Part shown: positions 35,513-44,220 of the stretch, one piece after another
Layout: each line of letters starts with the position of its first letter
How positions within the stretch are numbered: the stretch's first letter is position 1
Source of the DNA: an uncultured Prevotellaceae bacterium
GTDB taxonomy: Bacteria > Bacteroidota > Bacteroidia > Bacteroidales > Bacteroidaceae
NCBI GenBank assembly: GCA_900318915.1
Contig: ONMI01000011.1
Location: 1-61,693, forward strand
Length of the DNA stretch: 61,693 bases
Reading direction: 5' to 3'
The notes under the pieces: model-generated
The model's database searches: none
Told to the model about the DNA's origin: nothing
The model's input: the letters and a program-made list of their open reading frames with translations, nothing else
Program-made: the position numbers and the translations under genes

Positions 35513-36820
35513 ATGAAAAGAACAGGAATGAGAAAGGCCATCATGGCCACCCTGCTGGCCAGTGCCTGCAGCGGTATGATGGCCCAGACGAGTGCCGGCG
35601 ACAGCGTGATGACCCATGCCAGCGGCAAGCGCCTCAGTGTGGGCGGCTATGGAGAAGTGACCTTCAGCCGCAACTACTTCAGCGACCATGTGAGCCGCTA
35701 CAGCCAGCCCGAGCAGCACAAGAACGATCCCAACCACAACCGTTTCGACATACCCCATGCCGTGATTTATTTAGGTTACGACTTTGGCAAGGGCTGGACC
35801 TTCGGCACGGAGATAGAGTTTGAGCACGGCGGCACCGGCATCGCCTACGAGAAGGAAGACGAGGAAGGCGGCGAGTGGGAGCAGGAGACCGAGAAAGGCG
35901 GCGAGGTGGAACTGGAGCAGTTCTGGATTCAGAAGTCTTTCGGTCAGCATGCCAACATCCGGGCCGGCCACATTGTGGTGCCTGTGGGTCTGAACAATGC
36001 CCACCACGAGCCTCTGAACTTTTTCACTGTGTCCCGTCCTGAGGGTGAGAACACCATACTGCCCAGCACCTGGCACCAGACCGGTGTGAGTTTCTGGGGC
36101 CGCCACGGCGACTTCCGCTACGAGGCCCAGCTGGTGGCCGGTCTGAATGCCGACCACTTCACCAATGTGGGCTGGATACACAAAGGGCACAAGAGCCCCA
36201 TGGAATATGATGTGGCCAACAAGTTTGGTGCCGCCCTTCGTTTGGACAACTACACGGTGCCCGGTCTGCGCATGGCGTTGAGCGGTTATTACGGGCACAG
36301 CATCGGCAACAGCTATCCGCGCAACGCCAACGGAGTGGACTCCGAGTACAAGGGCAAGGTAGCCATCGGTTCGTTCGACTTCACTTACAACCGCCACAAC
36401 TGGATAGTGCGCGGTCAGGCCGACTACGGCTACCTGAGCGACGCCGACCAGCTGAAATACGTATACAACCGTCTGAACTCGAAGTCACCTTTCAAGCATT
36501 CGGCTTTTGTGAGCAAGAACGCCTACGCTGTGGGTATAGAAGCCGGCTACGACATATTCTCACAGATAGAGCGTCTGCGCAATGACCGTCAGAAGCTGTA
36601 TGTTTTCGGCCGCTACGAGATGTACAATCCGTATGCCAGCAACACGAAAGGTACGGCCTACGACTATACCGAGGTGAAGCGTGTGGCAGCCGGTGTGAAC
36701 TACTATCCCATCCCCCAGATTGTGGTGAAAGCCGAGTACTCGCAGCGTTTTCTGAAGAAGATGTACAACGACGAGCCCTCTCTCAACATCAGTGTGGCCT
36801 ATGAAGGTTTCTTCAGATAA
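35513..36820 (+). CDS. Outer membrane porin-like beta-barrel protein
   Basis: 435 residues. A signal peptide of about 25 residues (ends SGMMAQ) is followed by a string of amphipathic strands with aromatic girdles (for example HAVIYLGYDFGKGWTFGTEI, GHIVVPVGLNNAHHEPLNFF, FTYNRHNWIVRGQADYGYL), typical of phosphate-selective-porin O/P-like barrels. An acidic loop (EKEDEEGGEWEQETEKGGEVE) near residue 115 stands out and might bind metal. It is first in a unit with the imelysin lipoprotein and di-haem protein, so it may bring iron or haem across the outer membrane; this is inference from neighbours. Confidence 0.78.
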   Translation: MKRTGMRKAIMATLLASACSGMMAQTSAGDSVMTHASGKRLSVGGYGEVTFSRNYFSDHVSRYSQPEQHKNDPNHNRFDIPHAVIYLGYDFGKGWTFGTEIEFEHGGTGIAYEKEDEEGGEWEQETEKGGEVELEQFWIQKSFGQHANIRAGHIVVPVGLNNAHHEPLNFFTVSRPEGENTILPSTWHQTGVSFWGRHGDFRYEAQLVAGLNADHFTNVGWIHKGHKSPMEYDVANKFGAALRLDNYTVPGLRMALSGYYGHSIGNSYPRNANGVDSEYKGKVAIGSFDFTYNRHNWIVRGQADYGYLSDADQLKYVYNRLNSKSPFKHSAFVSKNAYAVGIEAGYDIFSQIERLRNDRQKLYVFGRYEMYNPYASNTKGTAYDYTEVKRVAAGVNYYPIPQIVVKAEYSQRFLKKMYNDEPSLNISVAYEGFFR

Positions 36821-36895
36821 GCGCCTCATAAATAAAATGAAGGTATCAACCCAGCAACAACTAACATAAACGATAACAAACAAAAACGTAAGACA

Positions 36896-38176
36896 ATGAA
36901 GAAAATTTTCAAGTATGCCCTGCTTTTTGCAGCCGCATGTACCCTGTCGATGAGTTTCACCGCCTGCAGCGATGACGACGACGATGACACCAAGACCCCT
37001 GATGAAGGCTCGACCATTGTGGACGACGCCAAATACAAGGACACCAGCTACGGCAATGCCGCCATTGACGCCTGCGCCGAAGTTGTGAAGCAGTTGGAGT
37101 CAGCCAACAGCATCATAGCCCAGTCCAAGTTGACCGAGGCCCAGGAGACCTATCTCCGCAACGTGCTGAGCACGCTGGTGAGCGATGTGATTGTTCCCAC
37201 CTATACCGAGTTGGCCGACGATGTGGAAGACCTGGAGAAGACGCTGAATGGCCTGACCGTGAGCACCATCACCCAGGCCCAGATCAACGAAGCCTGCGAA
37301 GACTTCAAGGAAGCCCGTGAGAACTGGGAGCGCAGTGAAGCCTTCCTGATGGGTGCCGCCTCTCAGTTTGACATCGACCCCACCATCGACTCCTGGCCTC
37401 TGAACCGTTCGCTTCTTGTGAACTACTTCAACAAGGGCATGAACGACGAGATGCTTGAAGACGCCACCATTCTTGGTTTCCACGCTTTGGAGTTCATCCT
37501 GTTCCGCAACGGTCAGCCCCGTAAGGTAGAGGAGTTCAAGGGCAACGACACCTACAAGAACTTTGAGCATGTGAGCGGTGCCCAGGAGCTGGCCTATGCC
37601 CAGACCATCTGCACCCTTCTGAAGCAGCGCTGCTTCCAGCTTCAGGTAGCTTGGGAAGGCTCCACCGCCCAGAACGCCAGCCGTCTAAGCGTGGTTCGTT
37701 CCGCCGGTCTTGACTACACCACCGAGAACGGTCTCTCTTTCGCCGAGAATCTTGTAGGTGCCGGTGTGAACAGCAAGAGCACCTTCACCACGCTGAAGGC
37801 CGCCATTGCCCAGGTGCTCTCCGACGACGAGGGCAGCTGCGTGGGCATCGCCAACGAGGTAGGCACCGCCAAGATAGCCAACCCCTTCTCCTCTGCCGAC
37901 ATCTCGTATGTGGAGTCGCCCTACAGCTACAACTCCATCACCGACTTCCAGGACAACATCCGTTCCATCCGCAACGTATGGTACGGCAGCACGAGCGGCA
38001 AGCAGTCGGCCAAGCCCAACTTCCAGGACTTCTTCAACAGTGTGAACACCGCTGTGGGTGTTGAGTCGGCCGTTGAGACCGCCATCAAGCGCATCGGCGA
38101 GATGCCCTCTCCCTTTGTGAAATACTGCAGCACCATCTGGGGCAAGGAGTTCGTTGACGACGAGACCTGGGACTAA
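36896..38176 (+). CDS. Imelysin-family (peptidase M75-type) lipoprotein
   Basis: 426 residues. Lipobox FTAC at about residue 23 and an Asp-rich linker (CSDDDDDDTKTP) follow the signal peptide. The imelysin family motif GxHxxE is present as GFHALE (His196, Glu199) inside a helical bundle. Imelysin-like proteins (IrpA, EfeO, ICMP) take part in iron or haem uptake in the periplasm; peptidase activity is doubtful in most. Preceded by a porin and followed by a di-haem protein, a combination known with IrpA-like genes. The protein has only one imelysin domain. Confidence 0.85.
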   Translation: MKKIFKYALLFAAACTLSMSFTACSDDDDDDTKTPDEGSTIVDDAKYKDTSYGNAAIDACAEVVKQLESANSIIAQSKLTEAQETYLRNVLSTLVSDVIVPTYTELADDVEDLEKTLNGLTVSTITQAQINEACEDFKEARENWERSEAFLMGAASQFDIDPTIDSWPLNRSLLVNYFNKGMNDEMLEDATILGFHALEFILFRNGQPRKVEEFKGNDTYKNFEHVSGAQELAYAQTICTLLKQRCFQLQVAWEGSTAQNASRLSVVRSAGLDYTTENGLSFAENLVGAGVNSKSTFTTLKAAIAQVLSDDEGSCVGIANEVGTAKIANPFSSADISYVESPYSYNSITDFQDNIRSIRNVWYGSTSGKQSAKPNFQDFFNSVNTAVGVESAVETAIKRIGEMPSPFVKYCSTIWGKEFVDDETWD

Positions 38177-38216
38177 TCACCAGCACAAATATTGAATAAA
38201 CATTTAAAAACACAGA

Positions 38217-38251
38217 AGCGCCTTCTTCTGCCATGTGCAGGGGGAGACGCT
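38217..38251 (+). promoter_or_regulatory. Hairpin between imelysin and di-haem genes
   Basis: A 15-bp stem with G.U pairs and one mismatch (38217-38231 with 38237-38251) and a 5-nt loop lies in the 100-bp gap between the two genes. There is no T tract. It could be an attenuator, a processing site or a weak terminator. Confidence 0.45.
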
Positions 38252-38276
38252 TTAACCGCAAAAAGACGAAACAGAC

Positions 38277-40049
38277 ATGAAGAACCTGAAACTATGGCTG
38301 AAGGCCGCCACACTGGCCGCCGCAGCCCTGCCCATGCTCACCGCATGTAGCGACGATGACGACACAAACACCGACCTTGGCAAGCTGATAAGCGAAGAAG
38401 ACCCCTTCGGTCAGGCCAACGACGTGTTCAGTGCCGACGAGTGGTATCCCGGCGGCCAGCTCGGCACCACCGAGAAAGCCAGCTACTCTGCCGCCGCCCC
38501 CGCTGTGGAGAATGTGAGCGGCATGGAAGAAGACTTCAACACCGGTGAAGACTTCTTTGAGCACCTGTACACCTTTGAGCAGAACCCCCGCCGCGGTCTT
38601 GGCCCCGCCTGGGTACGCAACAGCTGCATCGCCTGCCATCCCTCTTATGGTCACGGCAAGCGTCAGACCGACTACCGTGCCAACACCATCGGCAACGGCT
38701 ATCTGCTCGTGGTATACCATCCCGACAACAACGCCTACATCTCGGAGGTGACCGGCATGCCCCAGACGCAAGCCATGTCGCCCTTCAAGGCTCCCATCGA
38801 TGAGAACCAGATAACGATAGAATGGAAAGACGTGACCACGATGGAGAGTGGTCTTCCCATGAAGTTTGCCGACGGCGAGAGCTACGCCCTTATCTATCCT
38901 GAAGTGCGCATCCCGCAGTCGGCCTTCAACACCAACCCGAAGCCCACCAACTACGAAGTGCGTCTTGAGTCGACCATCGGTCTATACGGAACCGGCCTTC
39001 TGGACGCCATCACCGACGAGGACATGCGCGAGCAGTACCGAGCCGAGGCTCCCTATGTGGAGTTGAACCCCGCTATGTGGAACAAGGAAGCCAACGACTT
39101 CCAGCCCTCCGCCTACTACAGCGCCGGCTACAACGACCTTGGCACCTTCCGCGGCACGCACGGTCCTGTGAAGCGTTTCACCTATGCCATGACCCGCGGT
39201 TCTCTGCAAGACGGTCCCGGAGCCAATGCCATTTGGAACATCACCAATGTGACCCGTTCCGACCGACACTTCCTCTACAGCACTCCCGCCTGGGCGAAAG
39301 CCATGAGCGAAGATCCCGAGGTGATCAGCTACATCAAAGAGCAAGGCTCTCAAGGCACCAGTCTGCTGTATCCCTTCTATGCCGACGGCAGCGATGAGGG
39401 CATCTCGCAGCGCGTGTACGACATTCTGAGCACCAGCTCCATCGCCAAGAAGGAAACCTTCGACAACTACCTGTTTATGTGTGCTCCCTATAACGGCAAG
39501 GAAGAGATGACCGACAAGCAGTACTACCAGTTTATGGTATGGCACCGCGGTCTGGCTGTTCCCGCCGCCCGCGACCTGAACGACGCCGACGTGAAGCGCG
39601 GCAAACAGCTGTTCACACAGATGGGCTGTGCCCAGTGTCACCGTCCGTCGTGGAAGACCGGCGACGACAACATGTGGGTGGACGCCTGCATCAAGGCCTA
39701 CGCCAAAGCCAACAATCTGGCCAAGGACGGCGACTACAGCAAACTTCTTCCGAAGTATCCCAACCAGACCATCTGGCCTTACACCGACATGGTTCAGCAC
39801 CGTCTGTTCATGGTGAACGACATCCGCACCGGCTGGTGCCGCACCACTCCGCTTTGGGGCCGCGGCCTGTCGCGTCAGCTCACCGGTGCCGACGACCGTC
39901 TGCACGACTGCCGCGCCCGCAGCGTGATAGAAGCCATCATGTGGCACGGCTACAGCAAGAAGAGCGACGCCTACGAATCAACAGTGAAGTTCTACAATCT
40001 TCCGAAATCCGACCGCGACGCCGTAGTCCGTTTCATCGAATCGATCTGA
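38277..40049 (+). CDS. Di-haem c-type cytochrome lipoprotein (thiol oxidoreductase-like)
   Basis: 590 residues. Signal and lipobox (LTAC) followed by Asp-rich linker; two CxxCH haem sites: NSCIACHPS (Cys117, Cys120, His121) and MGCAQCHRP (Cys451, Cys454, His455). The layout matches the di-haem oxidoreductase family (DHOR, COG3488) that often lies next to imelysin genes. It is predicted to sit on the periplasmic face of an envelope membrane; electron partners are unknown. c-type cytochromes need a maturation system, not seen in this window. It shares heavily biased GC-rich codon use with the two preceding genes, suggesting strong expression. Confidence 0.88.
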   Translation: MKNLKLWLKAATLAAAALPMLTACSDDDDTNTDLGKLISEEDPFGQANDVFSADEWYPGGQLGTTEKASYSAAAPAVENVSGMEEDFNTGEDFFEHLYTFEQNPRRGLGPAWVRNSCIACHPSYGHGKRQTDYRANTIGNGYLLVVYHPDNNAYISEVTGMPQTQAMSPFKAPIDENQITIEWKDVTTMESGLPMKFADGESYALIYPEVRIPQSAFNTNPKPTNYEVRLESTIGLYGTGLLDAITDEDMREQYRAEAPYVELNPAMWNKEANDFQPSAYYSAGYNDLGTFRGTHGPVKRFTYAMTRGSLQDGPGANAIWNITNVTRSDRHFLYSTPAWAKAMSEDPEVISYIKEQGSQGTSLLYPFYADGSDEGISQRVYDILSTSSIAKKETFDNYLFMCAPYNGKEEMTDKQYYQFMVWHRGLAVPAARDLNDADVKRGKQLFTQMGCAQCHRPSWKTGDDNMWVDACIKAYAKANNLAKDGDYSKLLPKYPNQTIWPYTDMVQHRLFMVNDIRTGWCRTTPLWGRGLSRQLTGADDRLHDCRARSVIEAIMWHGYSKKSDAYESTVKFYNLPKSDRDAVVRFIESI

Positions 40050-40071
40050 CACCGCGTGGTTCATTACATAC

Positions 40072-40106
40072 AGAGAGGGCCGTCGCTTTTGGCGACGGCC
40101 CTCTCT
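40072..40106. terminator. Bidirectional terminator between the di-haem gene and rny
   Basis: A perfect 15-bp stem (40072-40086 with 40092-40106), 5-nt loop, placed between convergent genes. It lacks a clear T tract but is very stable. Confidence 0.7.
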
Positions 40107-40132
40107 GCATATAAAGGGATAAATATTGTCTG

Positions 40133-41668
40133 TTATTTTGCGTAGGCCACGGAGCGTGTTTCTCTGATGACAGTGATTTTCACCTGTCCGGGATACGTCA
40201 TTTCGTTTTGTATCTTGTTGGCTATTTCGCCGGAGAGAGCCTCGGTCTGCTGGTCGTCCATCTTATCGGCTCCCACGATGACACGGAGTTCGCGTCCTGC
40301 CTGAATAGCATAAGTCTTGGTTACTCCCGGGTAGCTCATGGCGATGGCCTCGAGGTCGTTGAGGCGTTTGATATAAGCCTCTACGATTTCGCGTCGTGCA
40401 CCGGGACGTGCGCCCGAGATGGCGTCGCAAATCTGCACGATGGGTGCGAGCAGCGTGTTCATCTCCATTTCGTCGTGGTGAGCGCCGATGGCGTTGCAGA
40501 TATCCGGTTTCTCCTTGTATTTCTCAGCGATTTTGGCGCCATAGAGAGCGTGGGGCAGATCGCTCTCCTCATCGGGCACTTTTCCGATATCATGCAGCAG
40601 TCCGGCACGTTTGGCCTTTTTGGGGTTGAGTCCCAGCTCAGCCGCCATGACGGCGCAGAGGTTGGCCGTTTCTCTGGCATGCTGGAGCAAGTTCTGTCCA
40701 TAGGAGGAGCGATATCTCATTTTACCGATGATGCGGATGAGTTCGGGATGGAGACCGTGTACACCGAGGTCGATAGCGGTACGTTTACCCGTTTCGATAA
40801 CCTCGTTTTCGAGTTGTTTCTTCACTTTGGTGACCACTTCCTCGATACGTGCGGGATGGATACGTCCGTCGGCCACGAGCTGATGCAGTGCCAGTCGGCA
40901 AACCTCTCTTCTAATGGGGTCGAAAGCAGAGATGACGATAGCCTCGGGTGTATCGTCGACCACGATTTCCACGCCGGTAGCAGCCTCAAGAGCTCTGATG
41001 TTACGTCCCTCACGTCCGATGATACGTCCTTTCACCTCATCATTTTCGATATGGAAGACGCTGACACTGTTTTCGATGGCCGTTTCGGTGGCGACTCTCT
41101 GAATGGTCTGAATGACGATTTTCTTGGCCTGGGCGTTGGCATTGAGCTTCGCCTCGTCCATGATTTCGTTGATATAGCTGGCAGCGCTTGTACGCGCCTC
41201 GTCCTTGAGGCTTTCTACGAGTCGGTTTTTGGCTTCCTCGGCGCTCAGTCCTGAAAGTTCCTCCAGTTTGGCTCTTTCCTGGCTTTGCATTTTCTCCAGT
41301 TCATCCTGTTTGATGACGAGGAGTTTTTTCTCGTTGTCGATACGCTGCTGCGACTGGTCGAGTTCCTGTTTGCGCCGTCCGAGGTCTTCCTGTCTCTGAT
41401 TGAGGGAGATTTCCCTTTGTTTGAGTCTGCTTTCGCTCTGTTGGATTTTCTGTGTCCGGTTTTGGACTTCCTTTTCGAGTTCAGCTTTTTTGTTGATGAA
41501 TTTTTCTTTTACCTCGAGGAGTTTTTTCTCCTTGAGCACTTTGGCTTCATTTTCGGCCGTGTTTATTATCTCATTATATTTTCCTTTTGCCACATGCATG
41601 AAAAACATGTAGCCGGCGATTCCTCCGACGAGGAGTGCAACCACCGCAACAATTATTGGAATGCCCAT
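40133..41668 (-). CDS. rny: Ribonuclease Y
   Basis: 511 residues. N-terminal membrane anchor ([21 protein letters not shown]), long coiled coil to about residue 190, KH domain with [19 protein letters not shown], and the HD domain ([20 protein letters not shown] and IGAHHDEME). It is an endoribonuclease that starts mRNA decay at the membrane. It is last in a unit with zapA and a coiled-coil gene. Confidence 0.95.
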   Translation of the reverse strand: MGIPIIVAVVALLVGGIAGYMFFMHVAKGKYNEIINTAENEAKVLKEKKLLEVKEKFINKKAELEKEVQNRTQKIQQSESRLKQREISLNQRQEDLGRRKQELDQSQQRIDNEKKLLVIKQDELEKMQSQERAKLEELSGLSAEEAKNRLVESLKDEARTSAASYINEIMDEAKLNANAQAKKIVIQTIQRVATETAIENSVSVFHIENDEVKGRIIGREGRNIRALEAATGVEIVVDDTPEAIVISAFDPIRREVCRLALHQLVADGRIHPARIEEVVTKVKKQLENEVIETGKRTAIDLGVHGLHPELIRIIGKMRYRSSYGQNLLQHARETANLCAVMAAELGLNPKKAKRAGLLHDIGKVPDEESDLPHALYGAKIAEKYKEKPDICNAIGAHHDEMEMNTLLAPIVQICDAISGARPGARREIVEAYIKRLNDLEAIAMSYPGVTKTYAIQAGRELRVIVGADKMDDQQTEALSGEIANKIQNEMTYPGQVKITVIRETRSVAYAK

Positions 41669-41714
41669 GTTATTATATTAGTATTTGAAATTAACATATT
41701 CTCTTGACAATTCA

Positions 41715-42041
41715 CTACTCAGGAGCGATGACAGATTTGCTTTCACCCAAAGCCTGCTCCACCTCACTGGTGATTTGTCGGAGAATATCCTCAAACGGTT
41801 CGGTATCGTTGCGTCTAATTTCTCTTTGGTAGCGCAATGCGATATCGATGAGCGCCATATACATCACGGTCTTCTCGCTGGTTTCAGCGGAGACCCTGTT
41901 GTGGTAGGCGTTGATGGTATCCGTTATAAGTTTTGCGGCGTCTCTGTAGAGTTGTTCCTCCTCTCTGAAGACCCTTACGGGAATTTCGGTGTCGTAGACG
42001 CGCAATCTTATATGTAGTTTGTCAATTCTCTCTTCCGGCAT
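41715..42041 (-). CDS. zapA: Cell division protein ZapA
   Basis: 108 residues. N-terminal beta-alpha segment with LHIRLRVYDTEIPVRVFREE and C-terminal helix that forms coiled coils (ALIDIALRYQREIRRNDTEP), as in ZapA. It binds FtsZ and bundles its filaments at midcell. Starts 8 bp after the preceding coiled-coil gene and lies ahead of rny, an order seen in other Bacteroidales. Similarity is by pattern, not by search. Confidence 0.82.
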   Translation of the reverse strand: MPEERIDKLHIRLRVYDTEIPVRVFREEEQLYRDAAKLITDTINAYHNRVSAETSEKTVMYMALIDIALRYQREIRRNDTEPFEDILRQITSEVEQALGESKSVIAPE

Positions 42042-42049
42042 GGCTTGGA

Positions 42050-42343
42050 TTATTTTTCACTCAGCAGTGTGATGCACTTGTTCACCTCCCTTATCAGTTT
42101 GGCGAGTCTTGCCTTTGCAGCTTCCACATCCCCGTCGGCCACGACGAGCATTTTGGTGGCTTTGAGCGCCTGGTAGTCACGCTGCACCTTTTCGAGCTGT
42201 TGCTCGAGTCCTTTGACATTTCTTTGACACTCCACCAGTTTGGCGGCAAGTTCAGCATTTTCCTTTCTGCAGTTTTCGTACTGCAGAATGAGCTGTCTCA
42301 CCCTGGTAGTGAAGTGTTTTATGATATTGTCATCGGTGGGCAT
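42050..42343 (-). CDS. Small coiled-coil protein upstream of zapA
   Basis: 97 residues from ATG at 42343 (MPTDDNIIKHF); a start at 42391 would be upstream of the transcription start predicted from a good promoter, so I reject it. The middle is heptad-like (KENAELAAKLVECQRNVKGL EQQLEKVQ, written as two parts), suggesting a cytoplasmic coiled coil. In other Bacteroidales a short protein of this sort often precedes zapA; a division role is possible but unproven. Confidence 0.72.
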   Translation of the reverse strand: MPTDDNIIKHFTTRVRQLILQYENCRKENAELAAKLVECQRNVKGLEQQLEKVQRDYQALKATKMLVVADGDVEAAKARLAKLIREVNKCITLLSEK

Positions 42344-42361
42344 CAGAACTGAATTTGGCGA

Positions 42362-42391
42362 CAAAATTACACGATAAATCTGTAACGGCAA
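42362..42391 (-). promoter_or_regulatory. Promoter of the coiled-coil gene, zapA and rny
   Basis: On the minus strand, TTG at 42391-42389, 19 bp, TAATTTTG at 42369-42362. Confidence 0.6.
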
Positions 42392-42471
42392 AGAAAAAAG
42401 TCACATTTTTTGCCAAAGTGTTTATTTAATCGATTTTGGTTAAGTATCGTAGCCATTGAAAGCTATCCATC

Positions 42472-42994
42472 TTACCCATTTGTTTTGTTGTCGTCGTCTT
42501 TCGGTTTTGGTTCCTTTTTAGCCAGTGTGACGATTCTGTAGACGAAATCGGTGACCCATTTTTCGCTGAAACCCAGTTTGCTGTTGTATTTTCTCACAGA
42601 GAGTACCGCCTTCATGGTAGCCGGGTCTTTGAAATCATTTTTATTGAAGACATCGGCCACTGTTTTCTCCGTCATGGTATAGAGGGCTTTTTTGAAGAAG
42701 GAGGGCATTCTGAGTTTGAACTTCATGAGGTTTCCCATGAGCATCATGAGGTCTTGACTGAAGCCCTGGAAGAGATACATGAAAGGCTGTACATCCTGCA
42801 GTTTTCTGCAATTTTTTTTCAGGCAGTTATCGATTTCCTTGAAGAAATCGTCTTGTGTGCCAAAGGTTGTTGATGCCCAGATTGGCGGCGAGCGAAGCTT
42901 GGAAATAGACTCTGAGTAGCGTCATATAGTCTTCCATTCCGCCGACCTTTGCATCTTCCGTATTTTTTTTGAACAAATTTGAAAAAAATCCCAT
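42472..42994 (-). pseudogene. Frameshifted conserved gene of unknown function
   Basis: Reading from ATG at 42994 gives MGFFSNLFKKNTEDAKVGGM..LAANLGI, then a one-base shift around 42865-42871 (an extra A in AACAACC) puts it out of frame. In the other frame the coding continues TFGTQDDFFKEIDNCLKKNC and runs to the stop at 42472, giving about 173 residues in total if repaired. The gene has an intact promoter, so the frameshift is either recent, a sequencing error or a programmed event. The product is basic and helical with a Lys-rich tail; I do not recognise the family. Confidence 0.65.
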
Positions 42995-43081
42995 TTTTTT
43001 AAATTAGCTGTTATCAGTTTTGCGGTCTCCAATGAGTCATTTGTCATTGTATCCGGCCACTCACTGAGGTGATAATTGGTG

Positions 43082-43113
43082 CAAAATTACTCAAAAAACA
43101 TGATTCTAGCAAA
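43082..43113 (-). promoter_or_regulatory. Promoter of the frameshifted gene
   Basis: On the minus strand TTTG at 43113-43110, 20 bp, TAATTTTG at 43089-43082. Leader of about 88 nt. The rest of 42995-43301 shows no gene. Confidence 0.6.
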
Positions 43114-43225
43114 TAAAAGTAGAAAAATCGGCTTGCGATGGTATTGCGGCCCACACATTTCTGAATAAATAATAAAAAAGCGACAAATTTCTTGAATGTA
43201 TATTCCTCATTACGACTTTTATTTG

Positions 43226-43233
43226 TAACTTTG
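43226..43233 (+). promoter_or_regulatory. Minus-7 element of the rmlA-wzc unit
   Basis: TAACTTTG at 43226-43233, about 70 bp before the rmlA ATG. No minus-33 box at the normal distance. Confidence 0.45.
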
Positions 43234-43301
43234 CAGCGTTTTGTGTGGTAAAGGCCACAATAGCGATAAGACATCCACGAAAATTAGGAAAATCATTTAA
43301 G

Positions 43302-44174
43302 ATGAAAGGAATCGTGTTGGCAGGAGGGGCGGGCACCCGTCTTTATCCGATAACGAAGAGTATCAGCAAGCAGCTGATTCCGATATACGACAAGCCGATG
43401 ATTTATTATCCCATTTCCGCTCTCATGCTGGCGGGGATTCGGGATATTCTCGTTATTTCCACCCCTTATGACCTTCCCGGTTTCAAGCGTTTGCTTGGCG
43501 ATGGCAGCGAGTTGGGTGTTCATTTCACCTATGCCGAGCAGCCCAGTCCCGATGGTTTGGCCCAGGCGTTTATTATCGGCGAGGAGTTCATCGGCGACGA
43601 CAGTGTATGTTTGGTATTGGGTGACAACATTTTCTACGGTTCCGGTTTTACGGGTTTGCTCCGCGAGAGTGTCCGTCAGGTAGAGGAAGGTTATTCCACG
43701 GTATTCGGTTACTATGTGAACGACCCAGAGCGCTACGGTGTGGCTGAGATTGATGCCGAGGGCAACTGTCTGAGCATAGAGGAAAAGCCGGCCCATCCGA
43801 AGAGCAACTATGCCGTTGTAGGACTTTATTTTTATCCCAACGATGTGATAGAGATAGCGAAAGGCATCAAGCCCAGTGCGCGCGGCGAGTTAGAGATTAC
43901 TTCGGTGAATCAGGAATATCTGAAGCGTCGCACGCTGAAGGTTCAGACGCTTAAGCGCGGTTTTGCCTGGCTCGACACCGGCACTCACGACAGTCTGGCC
44001 GATGCCAGCACGTTTATTGAGGTGATTGAGAAGCGTCAGGGTCAGAAAGTAGCCTGCTTGGAAGAGATTGCACTCCGCAACGGTTGGATTACGAAGGCCC
44101 AGGTGCGCGAGTTGGCCAAGCCGATGTTGAAGAACGGTTACGGTCAGTATCTTCTTCGCATAGCCGCCGAATAG
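43302..44174 (+). CDS. rmlA: Glucose-1-phosphate thymidylyltransferase
   Basis: 290 residues from ATG 43302 ([16 protein letters not shown]); the longer frame to 43245 includes non-conserved residues. The nucleotidyltransferase motif [20 protein letters not shown] and [10 protein letters not shown], plus [19 protein letters not shown], identify it as RmlA/RfbA, making dTDP-glucose, the first step to dTDP-rhamnose and related sugars. RmlB, C and D are not in this window, so the rest of the pathway must be elsewhere. First gene of a unit with the tyrosine kinase. Confidence 0.93.
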   Translation: MKGIVLAGGAGTRLYPITKSISKQLIPIYDKPMIYYPISALMLAGIRDILVISTPYDLPGFKRLLGDGSELGVHFTYAEQPSPDGLAQAFIIGEEFIGDDSVCLVLGDNIFYGSGFTGLLRESVRQVEEGYSTVFGYYVNDPERYGVAEIDAEGNCLSIEEKPAHPKSNYAVVGLYFYPNDVIEIAKGIKPSARGELEITSVNQEYLKRRTLKVQTLKRGFAWLDTGTHDSLADASTFIEVIEKRQGQKVACLEEIALRNGWITKAQVRELAKPMLKNGYGQYLLRIAAE

Positions 44175-44220
44175 AGAAGTCCCATTGAAGAGAAATCAAT
44201 AAAACAAAACAATAAAAATA

